From positions 1 to 64,000 of the forward strand of contig JAEXHI010000018.1 in NCBI GenBank assembly GCA_023450085.1: 64,000 nucleotides of DNA, read 5' to 3'. The translations under genes and the position numbers were made by a program. The notes beneath the pieces were generated by a model. That model had not been told where the DNA came from. It did no database searches and saw nothing but the letters and a program-made list of their open reading frames with translations. Position 1 is the stretch's first letter; each line of letters opens with the position of its first letter. This document shows positions 26,408-33,174 of this stretch, piece by piece. Source of the stretch: Bacteroidota bacterium (lineage in GTDB: Bacteria > Bacteroidota > Bacteroidia > Sphingobacteriales > Sphingobacteriaceae).

Positions 26408-28006
26408 TTATTTAATTAAAACTTTCAAACTTTCAGTTTTTAGTTCCCCTTTAATTTTAAGGATATATTGACCAGCAGGCAACTGCTGGTTACCTAACAG
26501 ATAGCTGCCTTGTCCTTGTGCTATTTGTAACCTCTCGGTATATAATGTTTTACCAAGGATGTTAGAGATACTGACCACTACCTCTTTTCCAAAGGCCGAA
26601 GAAACAGTTAGGTTAATTTCTTTAGCCGTGGGGTTTGGATAAACCATCACACCCGCCGCTGCCGACAGTTTAAAGTTGACGACTTGGAGGCTTCCTTCGT
26701 TAAGCTTACCATCTAAATCTACCTGCTCTAGCTTATAATAGTTAAACTCGATTAAAGGATTACGGTCTGTATAGTTATAATTTTTTAAGCTTGACGAACT
26801 ACCTGCCCCCGGAATCCTACTTAACTCAGTAAAGGTTTTACCATCAGCAGAACGGCTTAAAATAAATTCCTTATTGTTTTGCTCGCTAGTGGTTTGCCAG
26901 GTTAATGCGATCGAGTTGTTTTGTATCTTGGCAGTAAAGGAAGACAGCGTAATAGGAAGTACAGGAGGTGCTATCTTGCGAATCCTATTGCCTAAGTAAT
27001 CCGTCACGTACAGGTTCCCACCAGCGTCAAAAGCCATATACATAGGGCCATCAAAACTGGCAGTAGTAGCCGTTCCATCGGTCCCACCTGCACTACCACT
27101 ACCGGCATAGGTAGTCACCATGCCTGCGGCTGTAATCTTACGGATTTTATTGTTTTCATCGGCCATATATACATTCCCACTGCCATCTACCACCAAACCA
27201 CTTGGAAAATTAAACATAGCCCCTGTACCTGTTCCATTAGCATCGCCCCTAGTACCGCTGCCGGCAAGAGTGGTAACTACGCCTGCGGCTGTAATCTTCC
27301 GAATCTTTTGGCCATAGGTATCACTCACGTACACATTACCACTAGCATCCACTGCCACCCCCATTGGACCGTTAAAACTGGCAGCAGTACCTGTTGCATC
27401 AATACTGCTAGGAGCACCGCTACCTGCAAGGGTGCTAACCACGCCAGCAGCGGTAATCTTGCGGATTTTATTGTTATCAGTATCGGCCACGTACACATTA
27501 CCACTTGCATCTATCGCCAATCCATTTGGATATTTAAAACTGGCGGCGGTGCCTGTTCCATTAGTACTACCTTCACTACCACTACCTGCAAAGGTACTAA
27601 CCACACCAGCAGCAGTGATCTTGCGAATCTTATGTGTAAAACGATCAGCCACATAAATGTTGCCGCTGGCATCAATAGCCATACCAAATGGATTATTAAA
27701 ACTGGCAGCAACACCTGTTGCATTAGTACTTCCAGCAGTACCGCTACCGGCAAAGGTGCTAACCACACCAGCAGCGGTAATCTTACGGATTTTATTGTTT
27801 TCACTATCGGCCACATAAACGTTACCACTGGCATCTACCACCAATCCTGTTGGATAATTAAAACTAGCAGCAACACCTGTTGCATTGGTACTACCAGCAG
27901 TACCGCTACCGGCAAGGGTACTTACCGTTTGTGCTGTGGCATCAAATCTAAAAAAGTTAAAAAAAATTAAAGTTACGTATAAAAAGTGGTAGAGGTTTAT
28001 TCTCAT
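26408..28006 (-). CDS. NHL-repeat beta-propeller protein with T9SS sorting domain
   Basis: 532 aa. Signal peptide 1-26 (DATAQ). Residues 29-346 are six NHL blades of 53-54 residues with the pattern STxAGSG...ASFNxPxGLxxDASGNVYVAD...KIRKITAAG, enough for a closed six-bladed propeller. A Fn3-like module follows (LPITLSSFTAKIQ, about 350-445), then a T9SS type A sorting domain (YPNPTAKEINLTV, ending SLKVLIK). The Fn3-plus-sorting tail closely resembles that of the PATR protein at 335-3364. NHL propellers usually bind ligands or proteins; no catalytic role is visible. Confidence 0.88.
   Translation of the reverse strand: MRINLYHFLYVTLIFFNFFRFDATAQTVSTLAGSGTAGSTNATGVAASFNYPTGLVVDASGNVYVADSENNKIRKITAAGVVSTFAGSGTAGSTNATGVAASFNNPFGMAIDASGNIYVADRFTHKIRKITAAGVVSTFAGSGSEGSTNGTGTAASFKYPNGLAIDASGNVYVADTDNNKIRKITAAGVVSTLAGSGAPSSIDATGTAASFNGPMGVAVDASGNVYVSDTYGQKIRKITAAGVVTTLAGSGTRGDANGTGTGAMFNFPSGLVVDGSGNVYMADENNKIRKITAAGMVTTYAGSGSAGGTDGTATTASFDGPMYMAFDAGGNLYVTDYLGNRIRKIAPPVLPITLSSFTAKIQNNSIALTWQTTSEQNNKEFILSRSADGKTFTELSRIPGAGSSSSLKNYNYTDRNPLIEFNYYKLEQVDLDGKLNEGSLQVVNFKLSAAAGVMVYPNPTAKEINLTVSSAFGKEVVVSISNILGKTLYTERLQIAQGQGSYLLGNQQLPAGQYILKIKGELKTESLKVLIK
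26969..27922 (-). repeat. Six tandem 162-bp coding repeats (NHL blades)
   Basis: Nearly identical 159-162-bp units encode the NHL blades; the segments encoding KIRKITAAGVV and VDASGNVYVAD are the most conserved at DNA level. The similarity is high enough for blade gain or loss by recombination. Confidence 0.85.
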
Positions 28007-28185
28007 AATGTTGGGGTTTTAAGTGTTTATTTTTAACGAAAAGTATATTATTTAATTCAAGTTACTATTTAGCTACAGGATAAAAAACAAAGCATAGGTT
28101 AAGTATTTTTTTCGAACCAATAGTGTATAAGATAGGGGTTTCATCGATTCAATCATTCAAAATAACATGCTGAAAATCAATAAAA

Positions 28186-28212
28186 AAAGGATTGCTTTTA
28201 AAGCAATCCTTT
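28186..28212 (-). terminator. Terminator after tRNA-Arg
   Basis: Arms AAAGGATTGCT (28186-28196) and AGCAATCCTTT (28202-28212), loop TTTAA, T-run on the minus strand, 25 bp beyond the tRNA 3' end. Confidence 0.85.
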
Positions 28213-28237
28213 CAAAAATCGAAACAAATCTGATCAG

Positions 28238-28311
28238 TACCCCCAACAGGATTCGAACCTGTGACCTACGGTTTAGAAAACCGGTGCTCTATCCAGCTGA
28301 GCTATGGAGGC
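28238..28311 (-). tRNA. tRNA-Arg (UCU)
   Basis: 74 nt on the minus strand. The cloverleaf can be drawn: acceptor GCCTCCA pairs with TGGGGGT (one G-U), D-arm GCTC...GAGC, T-arm ACAGG-TTCGAAT-CCTGT. The anticodon loop TTTCTAA gives anticodon TCT, reading AGA codons. The first anticodon-stem pair is a mismatch. CCA is not encoded. Confidence 0.93.
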
Positions 28312-28407
28312 CCTTATAATTCAAACAACAAGTAGTCGTTTTCCTTATGGTGGTGCAAAGATATAATTTCTACACAATAATCTAAAAAAAGTTTAAAAAT
28401 CTTTTTT

Positions 28408-29583
28408 CTAATAATTGCCTGTAACGCCTAGTTCAAGTCCGCGTAATTCGGCTAAACCACGCAAACGTCCTATGGCTGAGTAACCTGGATTCGTCACTTT
28501 ATTCAAATCATCCAACATTTGGTGTCCGTGATCAGGTCTAAAAGGAATAGGTTCTGTACGTTTTTCATTCTCTGCGGTCACCACTTTCATCACTTCGTAC
28601 ATATTTACGTCACCTCCCAAGTGGTCAGCCTCGTAAAAATTACCCTCCTCATCCTTTGAAACATTGCGTAAGTGCAAAAAGTAAACACGCTCTTTCACGG
28701 CTTCAAAAATCTCCACCAAATTGTTTTTGGTACCTGCGCCCAAAGAACCTGTACAATAACAAATCCCATTAAAGGCTTGGTCTACGCTGCGCAAAATGCT
28801 CACTAAATCTTCCTTGGTACTCGCTACACGAGGCAAACCTAAAATTGGATACGGAGGATCATCGGGGTGGATGGTCATTTTAATGCCCAATTCAGTACAA
28901 GTTTCGGCAATGCCGGCTAAAAACCAAGTCAGGTTTGCTCTCAGTCCATCATGACCAATGGCTTTATATTCGTCGATACTGGCACGTAATGCTTCCAGTT
29001 CAATTTCCTTTTCATTAGGAATACCCATGAGTACGTTGATACGTAACTCATCTAACTCCGCTTGGCTCATGGCTTCAAATTTAGCTTTGGCTTTCGCTAC
29101 AATCTGAGGTGTATAATCAGCCTCCGCTCCTTCCCTCTTAAAAATGAACAAATCAAAAATGGCCAAATCTGTCCAATTGAAATAAAGGGCTTTTGCCCCA
29201 TTAGGCATTTCAAGATCTAACTGCGTACGTGTCCAATCCAATACAGGCATAAAGTTGTAGCAAATGGTTTTTAAACCACATTGCGCCAAATTTCTTAAGG
29301 ACTGGTTATAATTTTGCAGATAATGCTCGGCATTGGGTCTACGGGTTTTAATCGCTTCGTGCACGGGTACACTTTCTACCACATCCCAAGTCAATCCAGC
29401 AGCTTCAATAATAGCTTTACGCTCCAAAATATCTTCCACTGGCCAAACTTCACCATGTGGGATATGATGCAGGGCACTTACAATACCACTAGCCCCAGCT
29501 TGTCTAACATCTTGTAATGAAACTGGATCATTTGGTCCGTACCAACGCCAAGTTTGTAATAATTTATGTTTTTGATTGCTCAT
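28408..29583 (-). CDS. uxuA: Mannonate dehydratase
   Basis: 391 aa from ATG 29581-29583; a GTG 39 bp upstream is in frame but less likely. The N-terminus (LLQTWRWYGPNDPVSLQDVRQAGA, ALHHIPHGEVW) is the UxuA signature, and HPDDPPYPILGLPRV plus CYCTGSLGA are typical of its TIM-barrel metal site. It dehydrates D-mannonate to 2-keto-3-deoxygluconate in hexuronate breakdown. No other hexuronate gene is nearby, which is unusual. A 0.75 kb leader region with two hairpins lies upstream on the same strand. Confidence 0.95.
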   Translation of the reverse strand: MSNQKHKLLQTWRWYGPNDPVSLQDVRQAGASGIVSALHHIPHGEVWPVEDILERKAIIEAAGLTWDVVESVPVHEAIKTRRPNAEHYLQNYNQSLRNLAQCGLKTICYNFMPVLDWTRTQLDLEMPNGAKALYFNWTDLAIFDLFIFKREGAEADYTPQIVAKAKAKFEAMSQAELDELRINVLMGIPNEKEIELEALRASIDEYKAIGHDGLRANLTWFLAGIAETCTELGIKMTIHPDDPPYPILGLPRVASTKEDLVSILRSVDQAFNGICYCTGSLGAGTKNNLVEIFEAVKERVYFLHLRNVSKDEEGNFYEADHLGGDVNMYEVMKVVTAENEKRTEPIPFRPDHGHQMLDDLNKVTNPGYSAIGRLRGLAELRGLELGVTGNY

Positions 29584-29603
29584 TCTATTTATATAAGGAC
29601 ATC

Positions 29604-29611
29604 CAATATTA
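29604..29611 (-). promoter_or_regulatory. Possible -7 element of uxuA
   Basis: TAATATTG on the minus strand, one mismatch from TAnnTTTG, 20 bp before the ATG. If real, uxuA need not depend on the long upstream leader. Confidence 0.35.
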
Positions 29612-29721
29612 CATATTTTCACCTACAACCCTCCTAACATCCCTTTAAAATAGTTACGGAAACGTTATCGTAAACAATGTCATATAAATGATTGAAACCT
29701 TTAGCAAATAGTAGTAAAGAA

Positions 29722-29776
29722 ACCCGCTGCCAAAAAAAACCTGTCAGATGATAAAAACACAATGAGGGCAGCGGGT
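29722..29776. other. Long-loop hairpin E1
   Basis: Perfect 10-bp arms ACCCGCTGCC (29722-29731) and GGCAGCGGGT (29767-29776) with a 35-nt A-rich loop. On the minus strand the 3' arm is followed by TTTCTTT, giving a terminator-like end. Its layout parallels E2: both loops contain AAACCT followed by AGAT. Confidence 0.55.
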
Positions 29777-29868
29777 GCAGCGGGATCAATCGCCGACTTT
29801 ATTTGGTAAAATTTTAGGCTAAGTTTAGCGTAAGTACACCCCATTTTAGTGCAATAATGATTAAAAAA

Positions 29869-29924
29869 GCCCGCCACCAAAAGAAATTAAATAAACCTAA
29901 GATACATATGAAAAGATGGCGGGC
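29869..29924. other. Long-loop hairpin E2 with six-T tail
   Basis: Perfect 8-bp arms GCCCGCCA (29869-29876) and TGGCGGGC (29917-29924), 40-nt loop. The minus strand continues in six T residues, so it could terminate minus-strand transcripts running toward uxuA. On the plus strand a nine-codon frame (ATG 29908, stop 29935-29937) overlaps the 3' arm. Confidence 0.55.
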
Positions 29925-30004
29925 CAATGGTTTTTAATTTGCTGACCTCTGGATAAAGGTCGACAGTTTACTTCAGTTTATGTGTTGATTAAATACGTTA
30001 AATA

Positions 30005-30136
30005 ACCAGTCCCTAAGGCATAGCTTTACATGCCGCACCGGAAAACCGTATTGCTTATTACAAAAAAGTTACCTACCTTGTGTTTGCGAAGACGCCAAAG
30101 CAAGAGCCCTAAAATGTTAAGCTTTTAAGGACTGGT
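30005..30136. ncRNA. Candidate structured RNA, three hairpins in a closing stem
   Basis: ACCAGTCC (30005-30012) pairs with GGACTGGT (30129-30136), extended by TAA/TTA across one mismatch. Inside are hairpins GGCAT...ATGCC (30017-30034), CGG-AAAA-CCG (about 30039-30048), and CTTG-x-TTTGCG...CGCCAAA-CAAG (about 30078-30106). No coding frame fits. I cannot assign an Rfam family; 6S RNA was considered and not supported. Strand is unknown; the minus strand continues into E2, which would supply a terminator. Confidence 0.4.
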
Positions 30137-30223
30137 GCCAAGGAAAATTTAGCCTGCCTTTGATTTTCACCTCTCTCTCATTGGGCTTACAGCTGCTTTT
30201 TAACTTGGTATTTCTTTTAAGCT

Positions 30224-30328
30224 TTACGATGGGTAACTAGCCAGGTTCTTAAAAAAGGATTTTGAGAAAGTACCCTGTTTTATCTCCTCGAGATTAAAGC
30301 AGTAAGTGTTGATTTTTTTAGTTTTCAT
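30224..30328 (-). CDS. Possible 34-residue small protein
   Basis: ATG at 30326-30328, stop at 30224-30226. The product begins MKTKKINTYCFNLEEIKQG and ends FFKNLASYPS: basic start, an acidic-basic amphipathic middle and an aromatic run. It is divergent from the XRE regulator and lies upstream of the structured RNA candidate on the same strand. No family recognised. Composition looks protein-like, but the length permits chance. Confidence 0.35.
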   Translation of the reverse strand: MKTKKINTYCFNLEEIKQGTFSKSFFKNLASYPS

Positions 30329-30463
30329 AGCGGTTGAGTTTAACCACATACGACTTATGTGTTTGAGCTATCGTTGTACAGTTTTATTTCAACAACGCTT
30401 TAAAAACAACATTTAAGTAAAGCCAAGCCTCACTCGTTTTCGCATTATGGTTGAACAATAGTA

Positions 30464-30496
30464 CAAAAAGTTTTTCATTAAACGATAAACTTTTTG
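30464..30496. promoter_or_regulatory. Inverted-repeat operator before the XRE gene
   Basis: Perfect 10-bp arms CAAAAAGTTT (30464-30473) and AAACTTTTTG (30487-30496), 13-nt spacer, ending 18 bp before the ATG. Position and symmetry suit autoregulation by the HTH protein. Confidence 0.6.
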
Positions 30497-30514
30497 AAAA
30501 TATTTTTCCTTAAA

Positions 30515-30730
30515 ATGAAGAAAATTAATCGCTTAGGCGAAATACTGGAAGAAAAGGGTATTTACAATAGGGAAATCGCAAAACTCCTAAATAAATCAGA
30601 CCAGACCATCTCTAGATGGATTCATAACCACAGGCAACCGTCAGTTACTGACCTATACGCTATTGCTGAATATTTAAAGATTGACATTAGAAGCCTCCTT
30701 TACCCAAGTGATTGGATAAAAAAGGCTTAA
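30515..30730 (+). CDS. Small XRE-family HTH regulator
   Basis: 71 aa from ATG 30515; a TTG at 30494 is in frame but overlaps the operator arm. Nearly the whole protein is a Cro/C1-type helix-turn-helix: LGEILEEKGIYNREIAKLLN, then KSDQTISRWIHNHRQPSVTDLYAIAEYLKI split across the recognition helix. No sensing domain is present. It probably represses itself through the inverted repeat just upstream. It converges on the luciferase-like gene, 20 bp away. Regulon is unknown; the divergent small ORF and RNA candidate are the nearest targets. Confidence 0.82.
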   Translation: MKKINRLGEILEEKGIYNREIAKLLNKSDQTISRWIHNHRQPSVTDLYAIAEYLKIDIRSLLYPSDWIKKA

Positions 30731-30750
30731 ACTGCTTTGAATAGCCAAGT

Positions 30751-31755
30751 TTATTTTAAAACTTCCGCTACAATTTCATAAGATCTTAATCTCGCTTGAT
30801 GGTCGTAAATATGAGAAGTCACCATCAGTTCGTCTATTTGAGTATGCTTTAGGAAAGATTGAAGCTGTTCTTTTAGTTTCTCCGGACCAGCAATAAAGGT
30901 AAAATCTAACATTTGCTCTACAGCAGCTTCTTCAATGTCGCTCCAAATTCCCTCCATACTATCTACTGGTGGTTGTAACAAGCGACGTTTATTGGTCACA
31001 ATTCCCATGAACAACATTTTCAAGGAAGTTGACAATCTCTCTGCTTCCTGATCGGTATCCGCCGCAACCACATTTACGCAAGAAAGCACGTAAGGCTTTT
31101 GTAGCACGTCTGATGGTCTAAAGTTTTGGCGGTAGATTTGGATGGCCTCAAAAAAATGGGTGGGTGCAAAATGACTAGCAAAAGCATAAGGCAATCCGTA
31201 AGATGCTGCCAAATGCGCACTCTCTGTACTTGAACCTAAAATCCAGATGGGCACATTAGTTCCCTCACCCGGAATAGCCCTCACCCTACTGTCGTAATTA
31301 TCGTCGCCTAAATATTTTTGCAGCTTAAGCACATCTTGCGGGAAATTTTGTGGAGAGTGAAAACGCTCGCCTCTAATTTCAAAAGCGGTCAACTGATCTG
31401 TGCCTGGTGCCCGTCCCAAGCCTAAATCTATCCTATTTGGATAAATAGTAGCCAACGTCCCAAATTGTTCGGCAATAATGAGTGGTGTGTGGTTAGGAAG
31501 CATAATTCCGCCTGAACCCACTCTAATGGTATTGGTATGACCTGCAATGTGACCAATTAATACCGAAGTTGCCGAACTGGCTACACTGATCATATTATGG
31601 TGTTCAGCCAACCAATAACGATTGTAACCTAACTTTTCGGCGTGTTGCGCCAAACTTACACTATTGTTAAAAGTATCGGCAATGGTATGTCCTTCTATAA
31701 CGCCCGCCAAATCCAATACCGAATAAGGCGTTTCTGATAATTTTTTTTCGCTCAT
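30751..31755 (-). CDS. Luciferase-like flavin-dependent monooxygenase
   Basis: 334 aa, soluble. LLM-class features: YSVLDLAGVIEG at the start, NRYWLAEHHNM, the strand IRVGSGGIMLPNHTPL, and LGLGRAPGTD. These proteins use reduced FMN supplied by a reductase to oxidise or desulfonate substrates; the subgroup resembles YhbW/YtnJ-like bacterial proteins of unknown substrate. It begins 9 bp after an ArsR-family gene on the same strand, so the two form an operon and the ArsR protein probably controls it. Confidence 0.9.
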   Translation of the reverse strand: MSEKKLSETPYSVLDLAGVIEGHTIADTFNNSVSLAQHAEKLGYNRYWLAEHHNMISVASSATSVLIGHIAGHTNTIRVGSGGIMLPNHTPLIIAEQFGTLATIYPNRIDLGLGRAPGTDQLTAFEIRGERFHSPQNFPQDVLKLQKYLGDDNYDSRVRAIPGEGTNVPIWILGSSTESAHLAASYGLPYAFASHFAPTHFFEAIQIYRQNFRPSDVLQKPYVLSCVNVVAADTDQEAERLSTSLKMLFMGIVTNKRRLLQPPVDSMEGIWSDIEEAAVEQMLDFTFIAGPEKLKEQLQSFLKHTQIDELMVTSHIYDHQARLRSYEIVAEVLK

Positions 31756-31764
31756 GTGTTCTTT

Positions 31765-32067
31765 CTATAAAGTGTCGATCAGGTTACCCAAAGTGGCAAT
31801 AGTTTCTTCATTACGTTTATAATAGGTCCACTGTCCTACCCGAGTGGCCGAAACCAATCCAACCCGATGCAATGTCGACAGGTACTCGGAAATGGTGGAT
31901 TGTGTTAAGCCTGATTTCTTTTGGATATACCCCACACAAACGCCAACATCTGTTGATCCGCAAGCCGGTTCGTAATCTGGGAAATGCTCCTCTGGCGACT
32001 TTAACCACATTAAAATCTGCAGTCTAGTTTTATTTGCTAATGCTTTAAATAGCTCTACCTGATCCAT
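31765..32067 (-). CDS. ArsR-family transcriptional regulator
   Basis: 100 aa from ATG 32065-32067; a TTG at 32103 is in frame but lies upstream of an exact -7 box and is rejected. Winged helix: ELFKALANKTRLQILMWL, then GYIQKKSGLTQSTISEYLST as recognition helix, and VGQWTYYKRNEE as wing. Two Cys (PACGSTDVGVCVGY) sit where metal-sensing ArsR proteins carry their alpha-3 ligands, but the classic CVC pair is absent, so thiol or redox sensing is equally possible. It heads the operon with the luciferase-like monooxygenase. Confidence 0.88.
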   Translation of the reverse strand: MDQVELFKALANKTRLQILMWLKSPEEHFPDYEPACGSTDVGVCVGYIQKKSGLTQSTISEYLSTLHRVGLVSATRVGQWTYYKRNEETIATLGNLIDTL

Positions 32068-32071
32068 GGCA

Positions 32072-32098
32072 CAAAGATATATCGACTTTTTCCGATAT
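32072..32098 (-). promoter_or_regulatory. ArsR promoter with overlapping inverted repeat
   Basis: TATCTTTG on the minus strand (32072-32079) is an exact -7 box, only 4 bp before the ATG, so the transcript would be leaderless or nearly so. ATATCG (32079-32084) and CGATAT (32093-32098) form an inverted repeat just upstream, a plausible ArsR site. Confidence 0.6.
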
Positions 32099-32139
32099 TC
32101 CAATTATAGGTAGCAGAGATGACAAAAGGGAGATAAATT

Positions 32140-32371
32140 ACGGGCTAGGGGCTAGGAGTTAGTAGTTAGGAGTTAGTAGTTAGTTGCTAGTGGTTAGTAT
32201 TTAGATGCGTAGGCCCAAAATTCCCCTCTTTCAGAGGGGTGCCCAACGGGCGGGGTGTTTTTTTTATTAGTTACCAGTAGTTAACGGCTAAGAATTATCC
32301 TATTAGCTTATCAACTCATTACCAAATTATCTCATTATCCAACCTCATTATCACATTACCAAATCCTCACA
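32140..32371. repeat. Low-complexity intergenic repeats
   Basis: 32145-32203 is a degenerate array of GTTAGTAGTTAG-like units, also seen at 41805-41848 and 54615-54747. 32220-32270 has GGGG-rich and CCCC-rich complements (CCCCTCTTTCAGAGGGG, then GCCCAACGGGC). 32300-32371 is an array of CATTA-type words. No gene is visible. Confidence 0.6.
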
Positions 32372-32403
32372 TTGGCTCATTAGCTAATTCTTTACTACTT
32401 TTG
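32372..32403 (+). promoter_or_regulatory. Promoter of the two-component operon
   Basis: TTG at 32372-32374 and TACTTTTG at 32396-32403 (exact TAnnTTTG) with a 21-bp spacer, 25 bp upstream of the response-regulator ATG. Confidence 0.6.
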
Positions 32404-32428
32404 GGCCAAACCCTAATCTACAAAGCAT

Positions 32429-33112
32429 ATGTATAAAATTGGATTAGCTGAAGATGACCCGAAGATTGCCTTACTGATAAAAAGCGGCTTAGAAGAACAT
32501 GGCTACGAAGTAAGTACCTATCCTGATGGACAAAGCGCACTAAACTCCTTCCAATCTGAAAACTTCCAATTACTGATTTTAGATGTGATGATGCCAAAAA
32601 TCAGTGGCATAGCCATTTGTCAACAATTACGTGAGCAGCAAAACCATACGCCCATTTTAATGCTCACTGCTTTAGGAACCATAGACGATAAAGTAAACGG
32701 ACTGGCAATGGGTGCCGACGACTATTTGGTGAAGCCTTTTCATTTTAGGGAACTACTTGCCAGAATTGAAGCGCTGTTACGTCGACAAAACCTTTCCGTA
32801 ACCACTAAACAACCCAATAACCAGCTACAATTCGAAGACTTAGTGCTAAATATTCAAAGTAAAGAAGTTAAAAGAGCTGGAACCCTTATTGAGCTTACCG
32901 CTAAGGAATTCCATTTACTGGAATTGTTTTTGAGAAATCCCAACCGCTTACTTTCCCGTCAATACATTGCCGAACAGGTGTGGGAAGTAAGTTTTGACAC
33001 AGGAACCAACGTGGTTGACGTATACATTAACTTTTTACGCAATAAAATAGAAAAGGGCTTTGAGCGAAAACTCATCCACACTAAAATTGGAATGGGTTAT
33101 ATCTTGAAATAG
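32429..33112 (+). CDS. OmpR-family response regulator
   Basis: 227 aa. Receiver domain 1-120 with acidic pocket EDD (8-10), phospho-acceptor Asp52 (LLILDVMMP), switch Thr (MLTAL) and Lys in LVKPF. A winged-helix DNA-binding domain follows (about 130-227; LTAKEFHLLELFLRNPNRLL, DVYINFLRNKI). The histidine kinase gene is 62 bp downstream and a metal-type RND efflux operon after that, the arrangement of cusRS-cusCBA and czcRS. The 11-bp direct repeats at 34554-34592 are its likely binding site. Confidence 0.95.
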   Translation: MYKIGLAEDDPKIALLIKSGLEEHGYEVSTYPDGQSALNSFQSENFQLLILDVMMPKISGIAICQQLREQQNHTPILMLTALGTIDDKVNGLAMGADDYLVKPFHFRELLARIEALLRRQNLSVTTKQPNNQLQFEDLVLNIQSKEVKRAGTLIELTAKEFHLLELFLRNPNRLLSRQYIAEQVWEVSFDTGTNVVDVYINFLRNKIEKGFERKLIHTKIGMGYILK

Positions 33113-33150
33113 CTCCCATCCCACCGCAAAACCCTTAAAACAGGATTACC

Positions 33151-33158
33151 TATCTTTG
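33151..33158 (+). promoter_or_regulatory. Possible internal promoter of the sensor kinase gene
   Basis: TATCTTTG, an exact -7 match, 16 bp before the kinase ATG, in the 62-bp gap after the response regulator. Confidence 0.45.
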
Positions 33159-33174
33159 CTGCCACAATCGTAAA

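Noticed and set aside
26969..27922. Repeat array considered as CRISPR
   Set aside because: Units are about 162 bp, in frame, and code for NHL blades; there are no short repeats with unique spacers and no cas genes.
27308..27970. Plus-strand frame of 220 codons opposite the NHL gene, with His/Thr-rich repeats
   Set aside because: Mirrors the 162-bp NHL coding repeats on the other strand; the minus-strand frame has a signal peptide, propeller and sorting domain.
30005..30136. 6S RNA, tmRNA or SRP RNA assignment for the structured tract
   Set aside because: No tmRNA tag frame or tRNA-like end, no SRP GGAA-type conserved loop, and the multi-hairpin layout does not fit the single-bubble 6S rod. 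Left as unassigned.
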